64,000 nt of DNA from Lanius collurio. Taxonomy: Eukaryota > Chordata > Aves > Passeriformes > Laniidae. Positions 49,431-63,700 of the stretch are shown here, piece after piece. Position 1 is the first letter of the stretch; each line of letters begins with the position of its first letter. The notes beneath the pieces are model-generated. The model was not told where the DNA came from. It worked only from the letters and a program-made list of their open reading frames with translations, and made no database searches. Both the position numbers and the translations under genes were made by a program. The stretch is from the NCBI GenBank assembly GCA_020086605.1, contig JACBWW010000016.1, forward strand, positions 13,223,998 through 13,287,997, written 5' to 3'.

Positions 49431-49451
49431 TTTTTTTTTTTTTTTTTTTTT
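49431..49451. repeat. Poly(T) tract, 21 bases
   Basis: Twenty-one uninterrupted T bases follow a CCCTTTC lead-in. Read on the minus strand it would be a poly(A) tail, but the minus-strand sequence upstream of it (49452-49900) has no recognisable coding or retroposon content. Confidence 0.9.
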
Positions 49452-52400
49452 GCTAGTCAGTCATAAAGGTGTGGCCTACAATCTCTGCCAAAAATAAGAA
49501 GTCATCAAAACTGTAAAAGCAAAAGAGTAAATACACTTAATATTTTATAATGCCATAATGCTAATGCAAACTTAGTCTCCCAAGGAATGCATTTGAAACA
49601 AATTAACAAAATTGGTTTAAAGTTATTTTTTGCATATTTTCTAAATTGTTTCAGAGTCAGGTTTGGAAATGATGATGAATATATCTTGCATAACTTACAA
49701 ATATTCAAAGATACAGTACATTCTATATTTTATTGCAAATTCTCTATATATCTAAGGTGTAGAATTAAAATATTAGTAAACAATGAACTCTTCAGAAAAA
49801 ATATTCCAGTACATATGTTCCATAAAGCTACACACTCAAAGCATGTATATATATGTGTACGTGCTTAGGCAATATATACAATAAAAAACATCTGGAATAC
49901 TCACAAAAAAAAAGATTCAGAAGATTCACAAACTTTAAAGGAACTCTACAGTAAAAATTAAACTCTGATCACCATCATCTCTTTAAAAGTTATTTACATG
50001 AAACAGAGCATTTTGTTTTTCTGACAAGTGGAAAACTTACACATGCAAGGTTCTCAACTTAGTTTCTTCATTTTCAGTTTATTACAATTGCCAACTTCTC
50101 TTCTACTTATGAAGATATACTCCAGACATATCATACTATACAAAGAGTATCAAGTACATTCCTTCACTGATATCTGTATCTATATGTCAATACAATGGCT
50201 TTGTAATGAATGTGTTTTAGGATGTGTGTGTGTTATGGGGGGCAATTATCTTGTCAAGCAGAAGACATACTGAAGAGAAAAAGAGTGCAAATTGCACTCG
50301 ATAGCCTTAAAAGCAGTATTCTGCTCATAACATGTTACACATACCCCTGGAAATAGGCCAAAATGAACTCTTCCCTGAGGTCTGCATTTTCTGCACGATA
50401 AGGAATAATCAGTCTCATGTTATATAAATGCAGGTGACAGCCTATGTGCTACATAATGCAGATATAAACCAAAGTGATGATACAGACCCCTCTATTAGAT
50501 GTAGATTAATGTCACTAAACATTATTTTCCAAAGGTCATGGTCTCCAGTATACTTCTGGTTTTGGCAAGGCTACACTATTGATAAAAAAGCTCCCACTCA
50601 AATATTATAGAAGACCGACTACTCAGCTTGACTTGCTATTTTTGCTTTCTGAAAGATAATGTTATGTCACTCTAGCTGCAAACCTAAAGCATTCATGTCT
50701 GTTAAAAGCCACTCAAACACCTTTAGACTTTTAGCAAAAAAAAAGGATATCTCAACAGTGCCTACACTGATAAAGTTTACTACAGACTGGAACAAGCTTT
50801 TCAAGTGTCACACCAAGTAAGGATGAGTTCCATAAATCACCTATCACTGCAAACACAAGATTTTCTGTGCAGTCCTCCACCCATCATGATCACTCTATCA
50901 GATCCTTTGGCCCTGGACAAGGCTGTGACCATCCTTCCCCGTATCAGTGATGATCTGGAGAAGAGGCAAGAGATGCATGTGTGCAATCACAGTGGTTAGC
51001 ATAACTGGAATACAAATCCCAGTGACCTCACCATTGCCCCGTATTTTTGTAACATCATAGCAAAAGATGTTGAAAGACAGTTAAAAGAAGGCTGGTGAAA
51101 TATGTTTGGGACGTTAGTTGGATGTCCTCTGAAGCATAAGCAGTAGTGTGGTGAAAGGCATGAAAATTCCCATTAGCAGAAATATCCAGCAGGAGCTAAA
51201 GAAACTGGCATCATGGCTGGTTGGAGGCAGGAGTTTGCACCTTGACACAGCAGTAATAAAAGTCTAAATCAAACCTTTTTATCTATTAGGACTATGTTTT
51301 GCCACTGTGCAATGCATACAGCTATTGAAGATTCAGGGAATATTTTATAAAGAACATCAGTGTCAGAACATCAGTTCTTACCAGGCAAAAGAGTTTAACA
51401 ATCTCATTAGAGAGCTACTGAATATTTATTTTTAAGTGTCCTACTGGTTTAGGAGGTAAAATATTAAGCAGTTTCTCTCACATTACAACAGAGTATTTGC
51501 TTACTGTTCAAGAAAAACTAAAGATTTGAGTAATGATATTTCATATTCTTTTCTTAACAAGTCATAAACATGGATGTTAGTTCCCTCTTGAAAAAGCATA
51601 TATATTTAGTATCTGGAAAAGCCAATTAAACAACTTCCAGAGTGTCTTTTTCACCAGAATAGATCTTTAAGACTCCAAGGTCCTGATTCTCCCTTGATAT
51701 GCCTTGTACAATTTCCCACTCCCTTTATATATATTAATAAATGAGCAGCATGACTCGAGGTTGTGACGAATAGCTCTGCTCACCATCAAGTATCATATTA
51801 CATCATCTTTTGGACTATTTCTCATCTTGGCCATTTTGAATGGCAGGATTTTGGCAACTCGTCCTCTACTGAAATACAGAGCAAACACAACAGCGTCTTT
51901 CCAAGGGAATTTTTTTCTTCAGTTTTGTCAGATGCCATAACACCTCACAGTGCAAGACAGACTAAAGTCATGTCAATCTCTCAGTTATTCACTTCTAATC
52001 ACACAACTTTATCTTGGTTCCCAGACTACAGCTGCCTGAGAAACCAACACAGTGCTCCTGCTGTTCCTGTTCCCACATGAGCAAAGCAACGCCAGTCCCT
52101 TATCTCCACTTAGGACACTGAATATAAGCAGGGTCGGCAACTGCTGGAGAGGAGGAATTTAATTTTTATGTGCTTGCAAACCGCTGCAGCAGTTTACCAA
52201 TCTAAGTGATGTATTTTTGGCACCTCCTTGTTCCTCATCCCTTGGAATTGTAAACTTTTTTGAGGTGGTTAAAATGCTTCCTTTAAGTCTGCATTTTGTA
52301 CATGACTACAGTTGAGAATTGTGATCTTACGTTGACTAGATAAGAGTACTGCTGCCTCAGTTCAAGTCCAAGATAGGTAATCTGATAATCCACTCTTAAC

Positions 52401-54743
52401 TCTTAAGTGGCAGGGAGCTCTCAGAATTTAATTCTGGAGATCAGTGCATCCAGGCAAAATGGGCTTATGAATCTCATCAAGGAAATATTCACAGTTACTG
52501 TTGGTTATCAGTGCTACTGCAATTTTAATTGTTCTCAAGGCGTTCAGAGCTTCTGTGTGGATGACTTCTAATTGCTGTTGCATCAGAATGAATAAACAGT
52601 TCTTGGGCAAAGAACTATGATCCCAGACAGACAGATATTGCTGAATACTGCTCAAAGCAATCTGCATTGCACACCTGCATCTTTGGAGGGGTTATAATTG
52701 TTTTATATAAAATACTATCAATAGCCCCTTCTTTCGATCCACGGGCAATAAACAGAGTATTTAAATGACTGAATTTTCTTTACTTGTTTCTTTGCCTATC
52801 TGTCTACAGGTCTGATGTACTGTCTTTAGAAAATAACCTTGATGGGAGTGGTTGATCAAGTTCATTATTTTTATAAGTGAATTTGAGCTTAACTCTGATG
52901 TTTTGCATGTGAGACCTGTTCTTACATTGATAATAAAAAAAAAATGAAGTTCTGCGGCCTGGCTGTTTTCTGGCTCTGTTTTACTTTTTAACATTTATTT
53001 TTAAATTGTTTAAAGTTTTTTCTTAACCATGTGAAGTAGAAAAACATGAACTAGAAATCAAATAATGTCAAATGCATTATGGTTAGTATTTTTTTGTCAA
53101 TATTGTGGTGGAATGTGAACAATTGATTCAACATTTGTAAAATGCAGAAATAAAAGCTAAGTGTTAGGAATTGCTGCTCTGACACAGAAAAATTAATTTT
53201 TTGAAGCTCTCTTACCCGTTTCTTTTTTGTCTACTTGCCTTGTCCAGCTTTTTGATGAGTCACTTTTAAAGAAATACAAAGTTCAGACTTCCTAAAGAGT
53301 CTTTTCACAAGCAAGCTCCCTCTCCAGTTGTGATAGTCTTTCAAATCTGCATCTGGATTTAAACCTGGGGAAAATCCCATTTAGTCTCAAATTTAAATGA
53401 ATCTACTAAAAGAATTTTAAAAGTACAACATGAGCTTCACAATTTAGAATTTTGGAACCTGGTTTTAGTCTTCTTCTGGAAAGGTTTTAATTCAAGGATG
53501 AATGTGAAGGTCCAGAAAAGAAGTTTAAAATTATTGATGGGTGTGGGACAGGGTGAGACCCAAGAGGAAGGCTTCATAGTCTGCTTTGGGAATGAGTCAG
53601 TCCAAGCAAAGCCAAACAGACAATACAAACTCCACCTCAGTGACTAAGACTTGATAAATTCTGCTAGAGTTAAGGTTTCCATTGCAATTACATCTCTTCA
53701 GATAAACAGTATGATGCTCATTTAAAATAAATTAACCTGTTATTTCATCTAATGCATTTGAAACTGGAGTACTCACTCTCCCTGAGGAAGCAATTGTTGA
53801 TGCTTTGCTTGAGCAGTCTGTATTTCTTCAGTGATGGCAGAGAGGAAAGGTTCTGCCTGAAACATCCTGGCATAGTTTGTGCTGCTAAAGTAAAAGAAAT
53901 GATAACCCAAAGGACAACTCCCTTTCTTTGCACCTATGAACAATTAAATGTACTGCAGGCTGCAATGCTATTGCTCCATTCCTCACAGAGCAGCACTGCT
54001 TAATGCCTCCTGACAATTACAAAAACAAGTAAGTCAGGATCATCCTGAACTGAATTATGCTAACACACAGCTGAGGATAAATTTGGCCTTGATGAGTCTC
54101 TCTTTACTCAACACTTCTTGTTGTTTTATTCAGCCTGTCCCATTTCTTGCTTAATCTCACCTGGGATTATTCTGACTCCTGTAGGCTGACCTGGAGAGAG
54201 ACACTGAAAAATAGATTTTTGGTGTATTGAATGCTATTTGTGTTTTGTATGTTGGTACTCTTTCACATATTCTCTTTCACTAAGACAATTGCCCCCAACA
54301 GTTCTCCAAGGTTTTCTGTATTTCCAGCATCCCTACAGTCTGCATCCAAGGGCCATTAAATCAGTCATTAAAATTTGCTTTTAGATGCATCTTACTGCAC
54401 AAACACAGACTGCAAATGACCTTTGCTGAAAAGTGAACAAGGTCCTTTATATATATCAGAAAACTACAATTAAGCACATGATTTCTTTAATATTGTACCT
54501 TTGGCCAGAAACTGAAAGTCATTTGTCTGTAGTCTGAAGCTACTGGTCAGACAACACTGCCAAAACCCTTGAGTCCTGTTCAAATTGGGTTCAACTCCCA
54601 TTTCCTATTACTGTGATTGATATATCCTGCACAAGGAGAATACAGCTAAAGCATTAACTATTTCATGGGAATCAGTAGCTCAACTTCAGAGAAATTTCCT
54701 GCTTTCTGTTTTTTTGGTTTTGTTGGTGGCTGTGGCTGTGTCT

Positions 54744-54761
54744 GTGTGTGCATGCACACAC
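54744..54761. repeat. Perfect 18-base alternating purine-pyrimidine palindrome
   Basis: GTGTGTGCATGCACACAC is its own reverse complement and alternates purine and pyrimidine throughout. That is the sequence type known to favour Z-DNA or cruciform extrusion. It lies about 220 bases before the C/AAAC-rich tract at 55 kb. Confidence 0.88.
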
Positions 54762-54981
54762 CTAATCTCTGCAATATTTCAGAAATTCTCTCCAATCCTC
54801 CTGGTCTGCTCTAGTGAGCATCTCATTAAGCCTCTGAAGGGCTCACTTGTGTTGCACTAGCCTTGACATGTTACACCGTCTTAGGAAGTAGAAGGCAAAA
54901 CACAAATTGTCAAAACCATCAAAGGAATAGCTTTTTTAATTTTATATAATTTGGAAAATATCAGTGTTAATTAAAAAGAAA

Positions 54982-55075
54982 CTCCCCCTCCCCCCAAAAA
55001 AACCAACAAAACAAACTAACTAAAAACAACCAAACAAAACAAACCATAAAACAAACCCCAAACAAAAACAACCCT
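54982..55075. repeat. C-run plus AAAC-rich low-complexity tract
   Basis: A CCCCCTCCCCCC run and eight A bases lead into about 75 bases built almost entirely of A and C, dominated by AAAC, AACA and ACAAA units with a few AACT units. The T/G-free composition is compositional slippage rather than a regular tandem array. Confidence 0.85.
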
Positions 55076-58000
55076 ACAAAATGCCTTGAAACAGGCAGGA
55101 ACTTTTCCTTCCCTCACAAACCCAGAAAAGAAAATTCACCTTTGAAATTCCTCTTTATCAGCTTTTCATGGTTACCAGAAATTACAGACCATGGACTGCC
55201 TTGCAAACTTCTTTTATACACACTTTTTGTAATGTCTGATTCAACACTCTGTCATCTGGAAAATCTCCCACTGACTTCAATGCACTTTTACCTAAGCAAG
55301 ATCTGAGTAAAGACTGCAGAATACAGTCCATAAGCTTTAAAAATACTCTGTGTACCTTTGAGGAGGATAATCTTTCTCTCTTTATACACCCTGTGCCAAG
55401 TTGGACCCGGCACTGACAGGATTTTTGCTATTAGCAGACAATAGGGACTAGGTTAAAAATAGTGTAGCCATGAGAAAGCAATGATTCTGATTAAGTAAAT
55501 TCCATTGAACTCTTTCTAGTAAGCATTATTCAGGTCATGAATGCTAATTTGTCCTGCAGGGGGCTGTGGGTAATTACCCAGAAAAACTATCAGCTTTATT
55601 GAGTTGCTACAAAATAGTGTTACTGAATGGAATGCTCTGTAAAGGGACACAACCTTGATATGTGCCTGTAGAACTGAACAGTCTTTTTCTGAAGAGATCA
55701 TAAGCTGGACCAAAATCATAGTAACTTTACTTTGGATTAGGATACATTCTAGGCTACTTTTATGTTTCTCTTAAGTAAAATTAACATGCAAAATTATGCA
55801 GCACAGAAGTGCCACTATGACACCTAGAGCAAATTTAGCGTTCTGCATATTTAAAGTTGTGTAGAATCAGAACCATCTTTAAAAAATGAAGCAAATGTGG
55901 CACATTGGCTGCATTCCAGCAGTCACATAGAACTGCTGACATTAGTAAAATCTAGATAATTTAGTCCCATATGGGAATCCATACCACAATTATATTGTCC
56001 CTGTTCTGACACAGTCCTGATTTTGCACTTCTTTAAACCTAGCTTTTTATAATTTTAATTCCCTCCACCAATAAAGCAATTTGCATTCACACAGCCTTCT
56101 CTGCTAAGTGAGAGTGAAGAAGAAATCTGTTACATGACCTTGGTCTGTTTTGCAGTTGATTACAAGGAAACAAAGTCTTCAGCTAAACTGTTCTCTCATC
56201 TGTTTTTAATTGATGTAGAACATTGCACTCCAAACCGTAGCAGAGAACTAAACAAGTAGCACACCATGGTAGGTGTCAATTCACTTTCAGTTAAAGAATG
56301 CACATGTGAAGAAAATTCCCTTGCATGGAAAAAGATGCAGCAGATGCACTGGAAGTTTCCCCAGGTATATACCTGGGAAAGATCTATATTTGCTGCTCAC
56401 CTTACTTCCTAAGGAGCTACCAAGTGCCCCAATTGACTCTTACAGCTCTTTAAGCATCAGTGTGACTCGCTGGGCTCAGTGGCAGCATGCAGGGCAGAAT
56501 CTATCCCTGTGTGTCCTCCAGTCACTCTCTGGGATTTGGGCCCACTGGTCAGAGCTACTGCTACGATCCTCCCTGCAGATGCCCAAAGATGCACTGACTG
56601 CTGGGAAAGTGACGTGGTACTGCCAGAAGCATTAGGGTGGGTAGGAAAAGGAATGGCAAGAAAGAAGAGAGGAGTATAACAAGATAATTCTATACAGCTG
56701 TACCAGAGTAAATTAAAATAATTTCCTTTTTGTTTTGACTCAGTACAAATTCCCAGTCACTAAGGACTACACCCGAGCACTGTCACGCTCATCACTGCAC
56801 AGACAGCTGGAGTCCTCAGCCAAAGGATGTGCCAGCAGACACTGACATTCCCACTCAAGTTCTCTTCTATGAGAACTGGGATCTGATCCATTTTAATTTG
56901 ATAAATCTATGGTAATTAACACCCACTCACTGCTGATATGGGCCTTACCCTAAACATTTAACAGCAAAAATTAGTTCCAGATTAATAGTTCTTCAGAAGC
57001 ACTCCAGGTAGCAATGACATGAATCAGATTTTATTTGTTATTGGCTTCTGACATTTGTAGGTACTGTGACAGAGATAAAAAAAAAAAAAAAAAAAGCTTG
57101 TGAAGAGTACAATGAAATTAAAATTTGATTTAAGGAACATAAAAATTATCCTCATGATTCTTCTTAATTTCTGGCAGTGCCGGACCCAAAACTCCTTAAA
57201 ATATAAGGTTGTGGCAGATATAAAGAGTATTTTTTTTTTTAAATTTCAGGAACTATGAAGAAACTAGCAGCAAAGTTTGCTTATCATTTTCATAAATGAT
57301 CTGACACTCCATTCTTTTATTTCACTTTCTCTTGCTTTTTCTCACTTTTTACGCTCCAACTGTTTGGTGTTTTTTTTTCACATAGTTTTGAAATAAATTC
57401 ATTTCTTTTACTCAACAAAAGATTAACATTCTCACAGAACCAGCACTGCTGAGACTGGCTACTGTAATTTGTTTGAAGGATTGATTTCATGTTCAAAATA
57501 TTGGAACAGCAATGCTTGTCATTAAAATAAAATATTGAACATAAGTTTGAGTTGGATATGATATTAATTAATAATGTTTTCCAGTGCTTCACTTTCCATA
57601 AAAGGTATGGGGTTTGAATCAAATATCAAAATGTAACCTTACACATTTTGCTGGAAAAGGCTCAGTTTTGTTCTCAGCACTTGAATGCAGCTGGTTAAGT
57701 TTGCCATTCTGTATTTTTATATTTGATTTAAAAATAAATTTTATTATTACTTATTTTGAAAGTTTTCCTGCTTTATTTTGCCAAAGAATAAAAAAAAAAT
57801 TTCATCCTCACAACTAACTGTTTTATAAGTGTCCTGAATAAACTCACCAGCTATGAACAAAGAAACAAAATCAGTTATGAAGCTAAATATTTCTAATGTA
57901 TTAAAAAGGAAATACTTTTTTCAATCTTTTAGCACCTTGACAACAATAGAATTGAAACACAAAATCCGCCCTGATCTTTTGTGATTATTGGCAATTCTCA

Positions 58001-60736
58001 TTTTCAGTGTCACTAAAACCCATAAGCAATTATGCTAATTCTGCTGCTACTGAATTTTTTTAAAATGCGTTAGATCAAAAATGCACGACCACCCCATATT
58101 TATATTCTTAAAAGTATCATAGTGTTTCTTTTTGCGGTTCTTTCACAAGAAAATTAATACAATACATATTAATGAAAAATAGCAGCTATGAGGAGCATGG
58201 ACAAATATGTTTACAACATTAGTTAGTCCCCCATTTCTGAAAAGTTTTCCAATAAACTTTTTGCTTACTCCACTTATGTGTGAAATATACTTTTCCCTGT
58301 TTCCAACTGGCAGATAGCTGCTCCTAAATACAGTTATCATTGTGTGTTTTGTCTTCACATTAATATTAATTTCCCAAACAAAGATAATACTGCCAGAGCA
58401 CATAATATTAATTTTACTGTTAAGTCATTAGTCACTACTTTGTGCTTGTTCTAAAAAAAGGCAGGAAGCATTAATCTGAGTGCATCACATGGGACTGTTG
58501 TTCATCTTAAAGAAAGGTTAAAAGAAGCTTTTTATTTCAATAGGGGCATTAACATAAACAAAATATAAACACACTTACAGCAAACCCAACAAACTATAAA
58601 ATTCTGTTTTTTAGTTCAGGCTGTGAACGACTGAGAGCCATTCCTCATCATTCCTAAATGTGCCATGTTGCAGAAAGAGTCTAACAAGGATTAAAAAGGC
58701 CATCCTATGCATGCACTTTGCTAAATCACTGCATGCCACTCTAGGGTGACTGTACAGTCTGAACAAGTTCTTTCTGTTTGCATGTAAGAAATAGCTGGCT
58801 CAAACAATTCATCTGATCAGTGAGGCTCAGCCAGAGAGTGTGCCAGCCCAACTATATGCAGTCTAATGCTCTTTCCATGAATGACACTTAAAAAGGACTT
58901 TCTTGCTTGAATGGTCCTCCATAGGATCTGGAAATAGGCTCAGCTAGGGAAGGGAGGTAGAGAGGGTAAGAAATCAAACATCACTGTTTAAGTCCTACTG
59001 GCTACCTGTCTTTTACTACAGTGCAAGCAGACAGATTTACAGTAAATTAATATAAACTCATCTGTCAAAAAGCTCTTTATTCTGTATCTACTACAAAGCA
59101 GTTATATGAAAAGAGCAGGAGGTCAATGAAATTGCACAATGGCAATAGGACAGTGAAAGAAATGCACTGGGGGCATCCTTGTTTCCTCTTATGAACAGCC
59201 ATTTCTCATGTGTTCGGCTGTTTTTAAAGATTAAGATGTGGAAATGTCAGAACTGATCTGCTAAATATCATAACCAAAACATAGCATGGATAATAATTAT
59301 TCCACTAAGGCAGAGAGGAGAAAAAGAGGCATTTTACCATTACTATTGCAGAAACTGTAGATGGACAGTAACTTCACACTACAGCTACAATAAGCATACT
59401 GTAGACACATATATTGGCCCAACTGAACTGAATACATAACAAATCCATGTTAAGTTTACTGAGCATAATCATTATCTCATGTATGTTCAAGAGACTCAAG
59501 TTGTTCACATCAAGATCTGAAACTAATTGCAAACTAATTCAGTTTTATATTTCACCTTGCAGAGGTTATGTGAATAACAGACATACGAAATAAATGAGGC
59601 AATCCTATTTTCTATATGCCAGTTGAAATGAAAACTATCTCACTAAGAGCTTCCCTGTATTGCTCTGGCAGTGAACTCACTGCTTGGCTGGAGAGATACG
59701 TATCTACAAAAGTAAAAGTTTTACAAGTCTTCCAACCAACTGGCCTCTAACCTATCTTCCTTTGAAAAGACAGAGTAAGCCTGAGGATTGTGAAGCTTAT
59801 ACACAGAAAGCAGCTTTCAAAGTATTTACAGGCCATGTACAAAGCTGGCAGCTGTAATGTGAATTCCCCATTACTATCCCACTGAATAAATTTCTGCTTT
59901 CCCAATGGAATCTCCTCTTGGCGACAAATGACTCATACTTCATGTTTACTCAGTTCTGACCTCACCTGAACACATCAAGTGCACCAAATACTGCAAAGCT
60001 TTCGTAGTTTTGTGATGTGGTCAAACTTCAGACAACTCAGCTGCCTTCACTTAAAAGCAGAGGTGATGATGTTCCAGAGACCTCAAAGGCAAGATGCTTT
60101 ACCCAGCAAGACATCCTGCCCTTGGTGTAAATGTACTGTGATTTGCCCATTCTATGAATTATGCTACATCATGTGTGCCTGTTTTTATAATTTGACAATT
60201 GTGCAAGGTGATCTGGATATTATTTCATGACATTTTTGTGAGTTTTTTTATTCAGTTTATAGAGGATAGCTTTTTTTTTTTCCAATCTGTCTAGTGCTGA
60301 AATTTCTATTCCAGGTTTCACATAGATATAAAAGATACACATGTGCATAATATTCTTACCCTGTCAGCATCAATAAGGCATACTGTACCTGGCCTTTCCA
60401 GACGTACAGAGAATAGTAATTACCTAGAAAACATTTGCTAAGGAAATTTCCATAGCTTTTTATTACTCTTCCTTTCCACAGTCAGACTGCCGGACATGCA
60501 GGAGACTTACATTTGGGGAAGAGATCTTATAGCTGCCCAGGGCTTAAAAAACTCATGGAACAAATCAAAACAATCTCTGGATGCGACAGCTGGCAAGGAG
60601 GTAAGGAAGTTCACGTTGCCATTACGAGGTATCTTAGGACTCCCACAGTCCTCAGATTGTAGGAGCTTCCTGTGGGCCATTTGTTGGAAGATCCCATTGC
60701 CACTGTTATTAGATGCTTCATTAAAATTAAAGTATC
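55076..60736. other. Unassigned AT-rich non-coding DNA
   Basis: Contains a 120-codon frame at 56273-56635, overlapped in a second frame (56479-56679) over a GC-richer stretch. No conserved domain is visible and its start is ATT-type rather than ATG. The A run at 57077 is listed separately. 58.4-59.9 kb shows nothing. Confidence 0.7.
57077..57095. repeat. Poly(A) tract, 19 bases
   Basis: Nineteen uninterrupted A bases precede AGCTTG-type unique sequence. There is no polyadenylation signal or coding remnant just upstream, so a retrocopy origin is not supported. Confidence 0.9.
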
Positions 60737-60752
60737 TTTTTTTTTTTTTTTT
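60737..60752. repeat. Poly(T) tract, 16 bases
   Basis: Sixteen T bases inside pyrimidine-rich sequence (AGTATC before, CCTTTG after). It is a plain homopolymer. Confidence 0.88.
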
Positions 60753-63700
60753 CCTTTGTAATTGATACTGCTAGAAATCTTAGTTTCTCAGTTTCTCCAT
60801 GTGTGTGATCTGCCAACAATCACACAAGCCCACACTAGCTGCTCTGGTCACTGTAGACACCTCAGAAGGTTGCTGGGTCCAGATGGCTCAGTTTATCACA
60901 GCACACTACTGAGTCTCTTAAAGGAGCTGCAAACCATCTGGGCAGATCTAAAGCCAAAAGCAAATTTGCTGGATCCTGTGGAAACAAGTCTCTTGCTTAC
61001 CGCCCTCATAGTCTTTATCATCTACCTGTTCCTCTGACTGAGGCACAGACAGGAAACTTCAGGGGAGGTGCAATTTGTGGACCTTAGTGAAATAAATTCC
61101 TAATATTATTCCTCTTATTTCAATGATTCTCTTTCTATCAATCACTTTTGATGCCTGATTAAGGGAGAACACAGCAAAAGAACATATGTGGGACTACTCT
61201 CTTTCCCTTTCATGGAGCCCAGAATATTTGCAACTTTGTGGAAGCACAATAAGTGTAAGTAGTTGATGTTTTCTTGGGTGTATGTATGCATATACATCTA
61301 TTTACAAATCAAAAAGACAATGAGAATAATAAATTAACATCATCACTTACTGCTTAATTTTTGCAGCATGTTGGCTACTTCCTCAAAAATGCTAGAGCCT
61401 GGACAGCTGCATTATTCGCAAGCATAACCAGAAAGCCTTTAGAGGCAATCTCACCTGTCCTAGAATCACAAGCAGCATGGTTTAAATACACATGCAAGTA
61501 ACTTCAAAATTTTGTAAATCACTTTATATATCTTTAAACTCTACCTTCTCATAATTTAAGCAGCTAGGAAGTATGTGATCAATCATTCTAACATATAATT
61601 TTATTCACCATTGCATAAAATGCACAGCACAGGCCCATATGATCGTGCATGTGAATCACAGCATTTACACTGCCTAGGGCACATGAACACCAAGGAGCAG
61701 TCTAGGCCCAGCTGATTAAGCTGTAGTGCAAAACAACACACCAGTATTCAGAGGTATGACAGCCAACAGTGCTTTATTGGACCAAGGAGCACAACACTGT
61801 AATTTACTTCTTTAATACATGTCATGTTCTCTCCTATGTTTCCCCTTATAGAATGAAATATATAGGTAAGATACTGCTGCAGTTTTATGTGTTATATCCC
61901 TCCAAAATTACAGAGTAACAAACTGTCTTTATTAGCCAGTACTTTTGGTATAGTGCAATAAATCACTGAAAGTGCAGGTGAGCATCTAGTGGTTTAGAGT
62001 CAAGAAAAACTAAAAGATTTCATGTACCTGCTGAAAGTGATTTTAGAGTTACAGCACAGCTAAACAAAATACCACACTTCCTAGCCCTGTCTGTTCCATT
62101 GCTTGTTTCTAGTCACTATTTTTCTTGGTTATTGACAGGAAAGCCACAGTTTATAGAGCTTGGCCTACAGCAGGTATTTAAAATATTTTTTTTTAATTCC
62201 CCAAGCATAGTAATATGGACCCAAATTATTTTTTGTACCTGCTTTTCTTTTAAAATTGGAACTTGTGGCCTCATTTCAGAAGACCAAAGTATTGGTCACA
62301 GAGAATTCATAAAAATAAAAAAACAAACTTTGCTTGTTTATGAAGCAAACACATGTAAGATTGATGAAATTATTAATGTCACAGTGCTAACTTTCTTCTC
62401 ATAAATATAGTTTAACAGTGCTGACATTGCAATTACAGTCAAATGTTCCGTCTCTTTGCTTATTTGCTCAATCTGTCAGTCCACCATGGGGGGAGACAAA
62501 TTGTGGTGAGCATTTGACAAAGCACAAAAGAGATATAAGACTATTCTGATTAAATCTTGGTGAAAGATTAAATGACTCTGAATACTTTCCAGATTTTTCA
62601 GATATGACATTTTTAACCAATACTACTAAAACATTCTGCTCACCACAGGTTCAAAAATGTCTAGGGTAAAAATAGTGTGTGTAGCTCACAGACTGCTTGG
62701 TTGATGTGTTTCAGAATCAACAGATTAATAGCTGCATTCATATTATTTGTCTCAGTGATGTGAATCATGTATTTTACTGGATCAAAACCTGTATGTAGCT
62801 CATCCATACTCAGACATCTAACCCCAAATGAATGACTCCTCTGACAAAACTTTCACATTGACATCAGAGCAAGAGCATCAGAGATTTGACTGTACATTGT
62901 GAAGAAAAAAGAGTATTAAACAAATTTCAAATTCAGTCATGCATGTAAGAGGACTATAGCTCAGGAAAATTTTGAATACACTAACTCCATACATTTCAGA
63001 ACCAGATGATTATTAAAATACAGAGTTGTAATTTTCATGACTTTAAATGTGTGGTAAGATTTCTACTGAATTCAGCTGTGCAGGAGTAGGTCCTTACAGA
63101 TTTTGGCACACAATCATAGAAACAGATTATGTGAAACATGTGAGCTAAAACCACCTGTTTACATTCCTACGGGTGATTAAAGGTCTTGACTTCTCAATAC
63201 AAAAGCACAGAAGAAATGGAAGACAACCTTCTCATGGCCTTTGGCATTAAAGTTGCTAAAGATAATATTTTCTTTTTTTCTAGCACATATTTTATTCATA
63301 TACTCGACTATAAAAAATATTGGTCTACTTGCAGCCAAAATATAGAAAAAAAATATGTAAAATTTAATGTTTCTTAATCAAGAAATTGTAAGTGATGACA
63401 CCAAATTCTGGAGCATTAAGAAAATGAAGTCTCCATTTCTAGATTTATATTCTGCATTTATAATGCAAAATGCATATTTAAATCTGTTCATCTAGACTGG
63501 TTTTATATCAGCTGAGGACTTGGTCTTAAATTTCCATTTTACTAAGACTTTTTTTTGTTTTTCAGACTGATATTTTTGTAAAAGGCCCAAATAGACAGGC
63601 TGAGCCTTTCATTTACAACTGATGAGACACATATTGAAACTGAAACACATAAATGACACATTTCAGAAATCTCTAATAGACGTATGTTTACCTACTGTGT

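Larger units (their letters stand above)
45801..54743. other. Unassigned AT-rich non-coding DNA
   Basis: Simple tracts at 47561 and 49431 are listed separately. A short AT/GT patch lies at 49845-49862 and a 10-base direct repeat (AGAACATCAG, spacing 14) at 51351-51374. The longest frames are 105 codons (51763-52080) and 93 codons (49587-49868). The minus-strand frame at 52667-52428 looks more protein-like than most (87 codons counting upstream to the stop) but matches no family I know. 47.7-49.5 kb has no frame over 60 codons. Confidence 0.68.

Noticed and set aside
54586..54602. T-arm-like TGGGTTCAACTCCCA
   Set aside because: The T-arm shape is good, but there is no A-box at tRNA spacing upstream and no acceptor stem.
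56273..56635. 120-codon open frame in GC-richer sequence
   Set aside because: No conventional ATG start and no family resemblance, and a second frame over the same bases is also open, which points to low stop-codon density.
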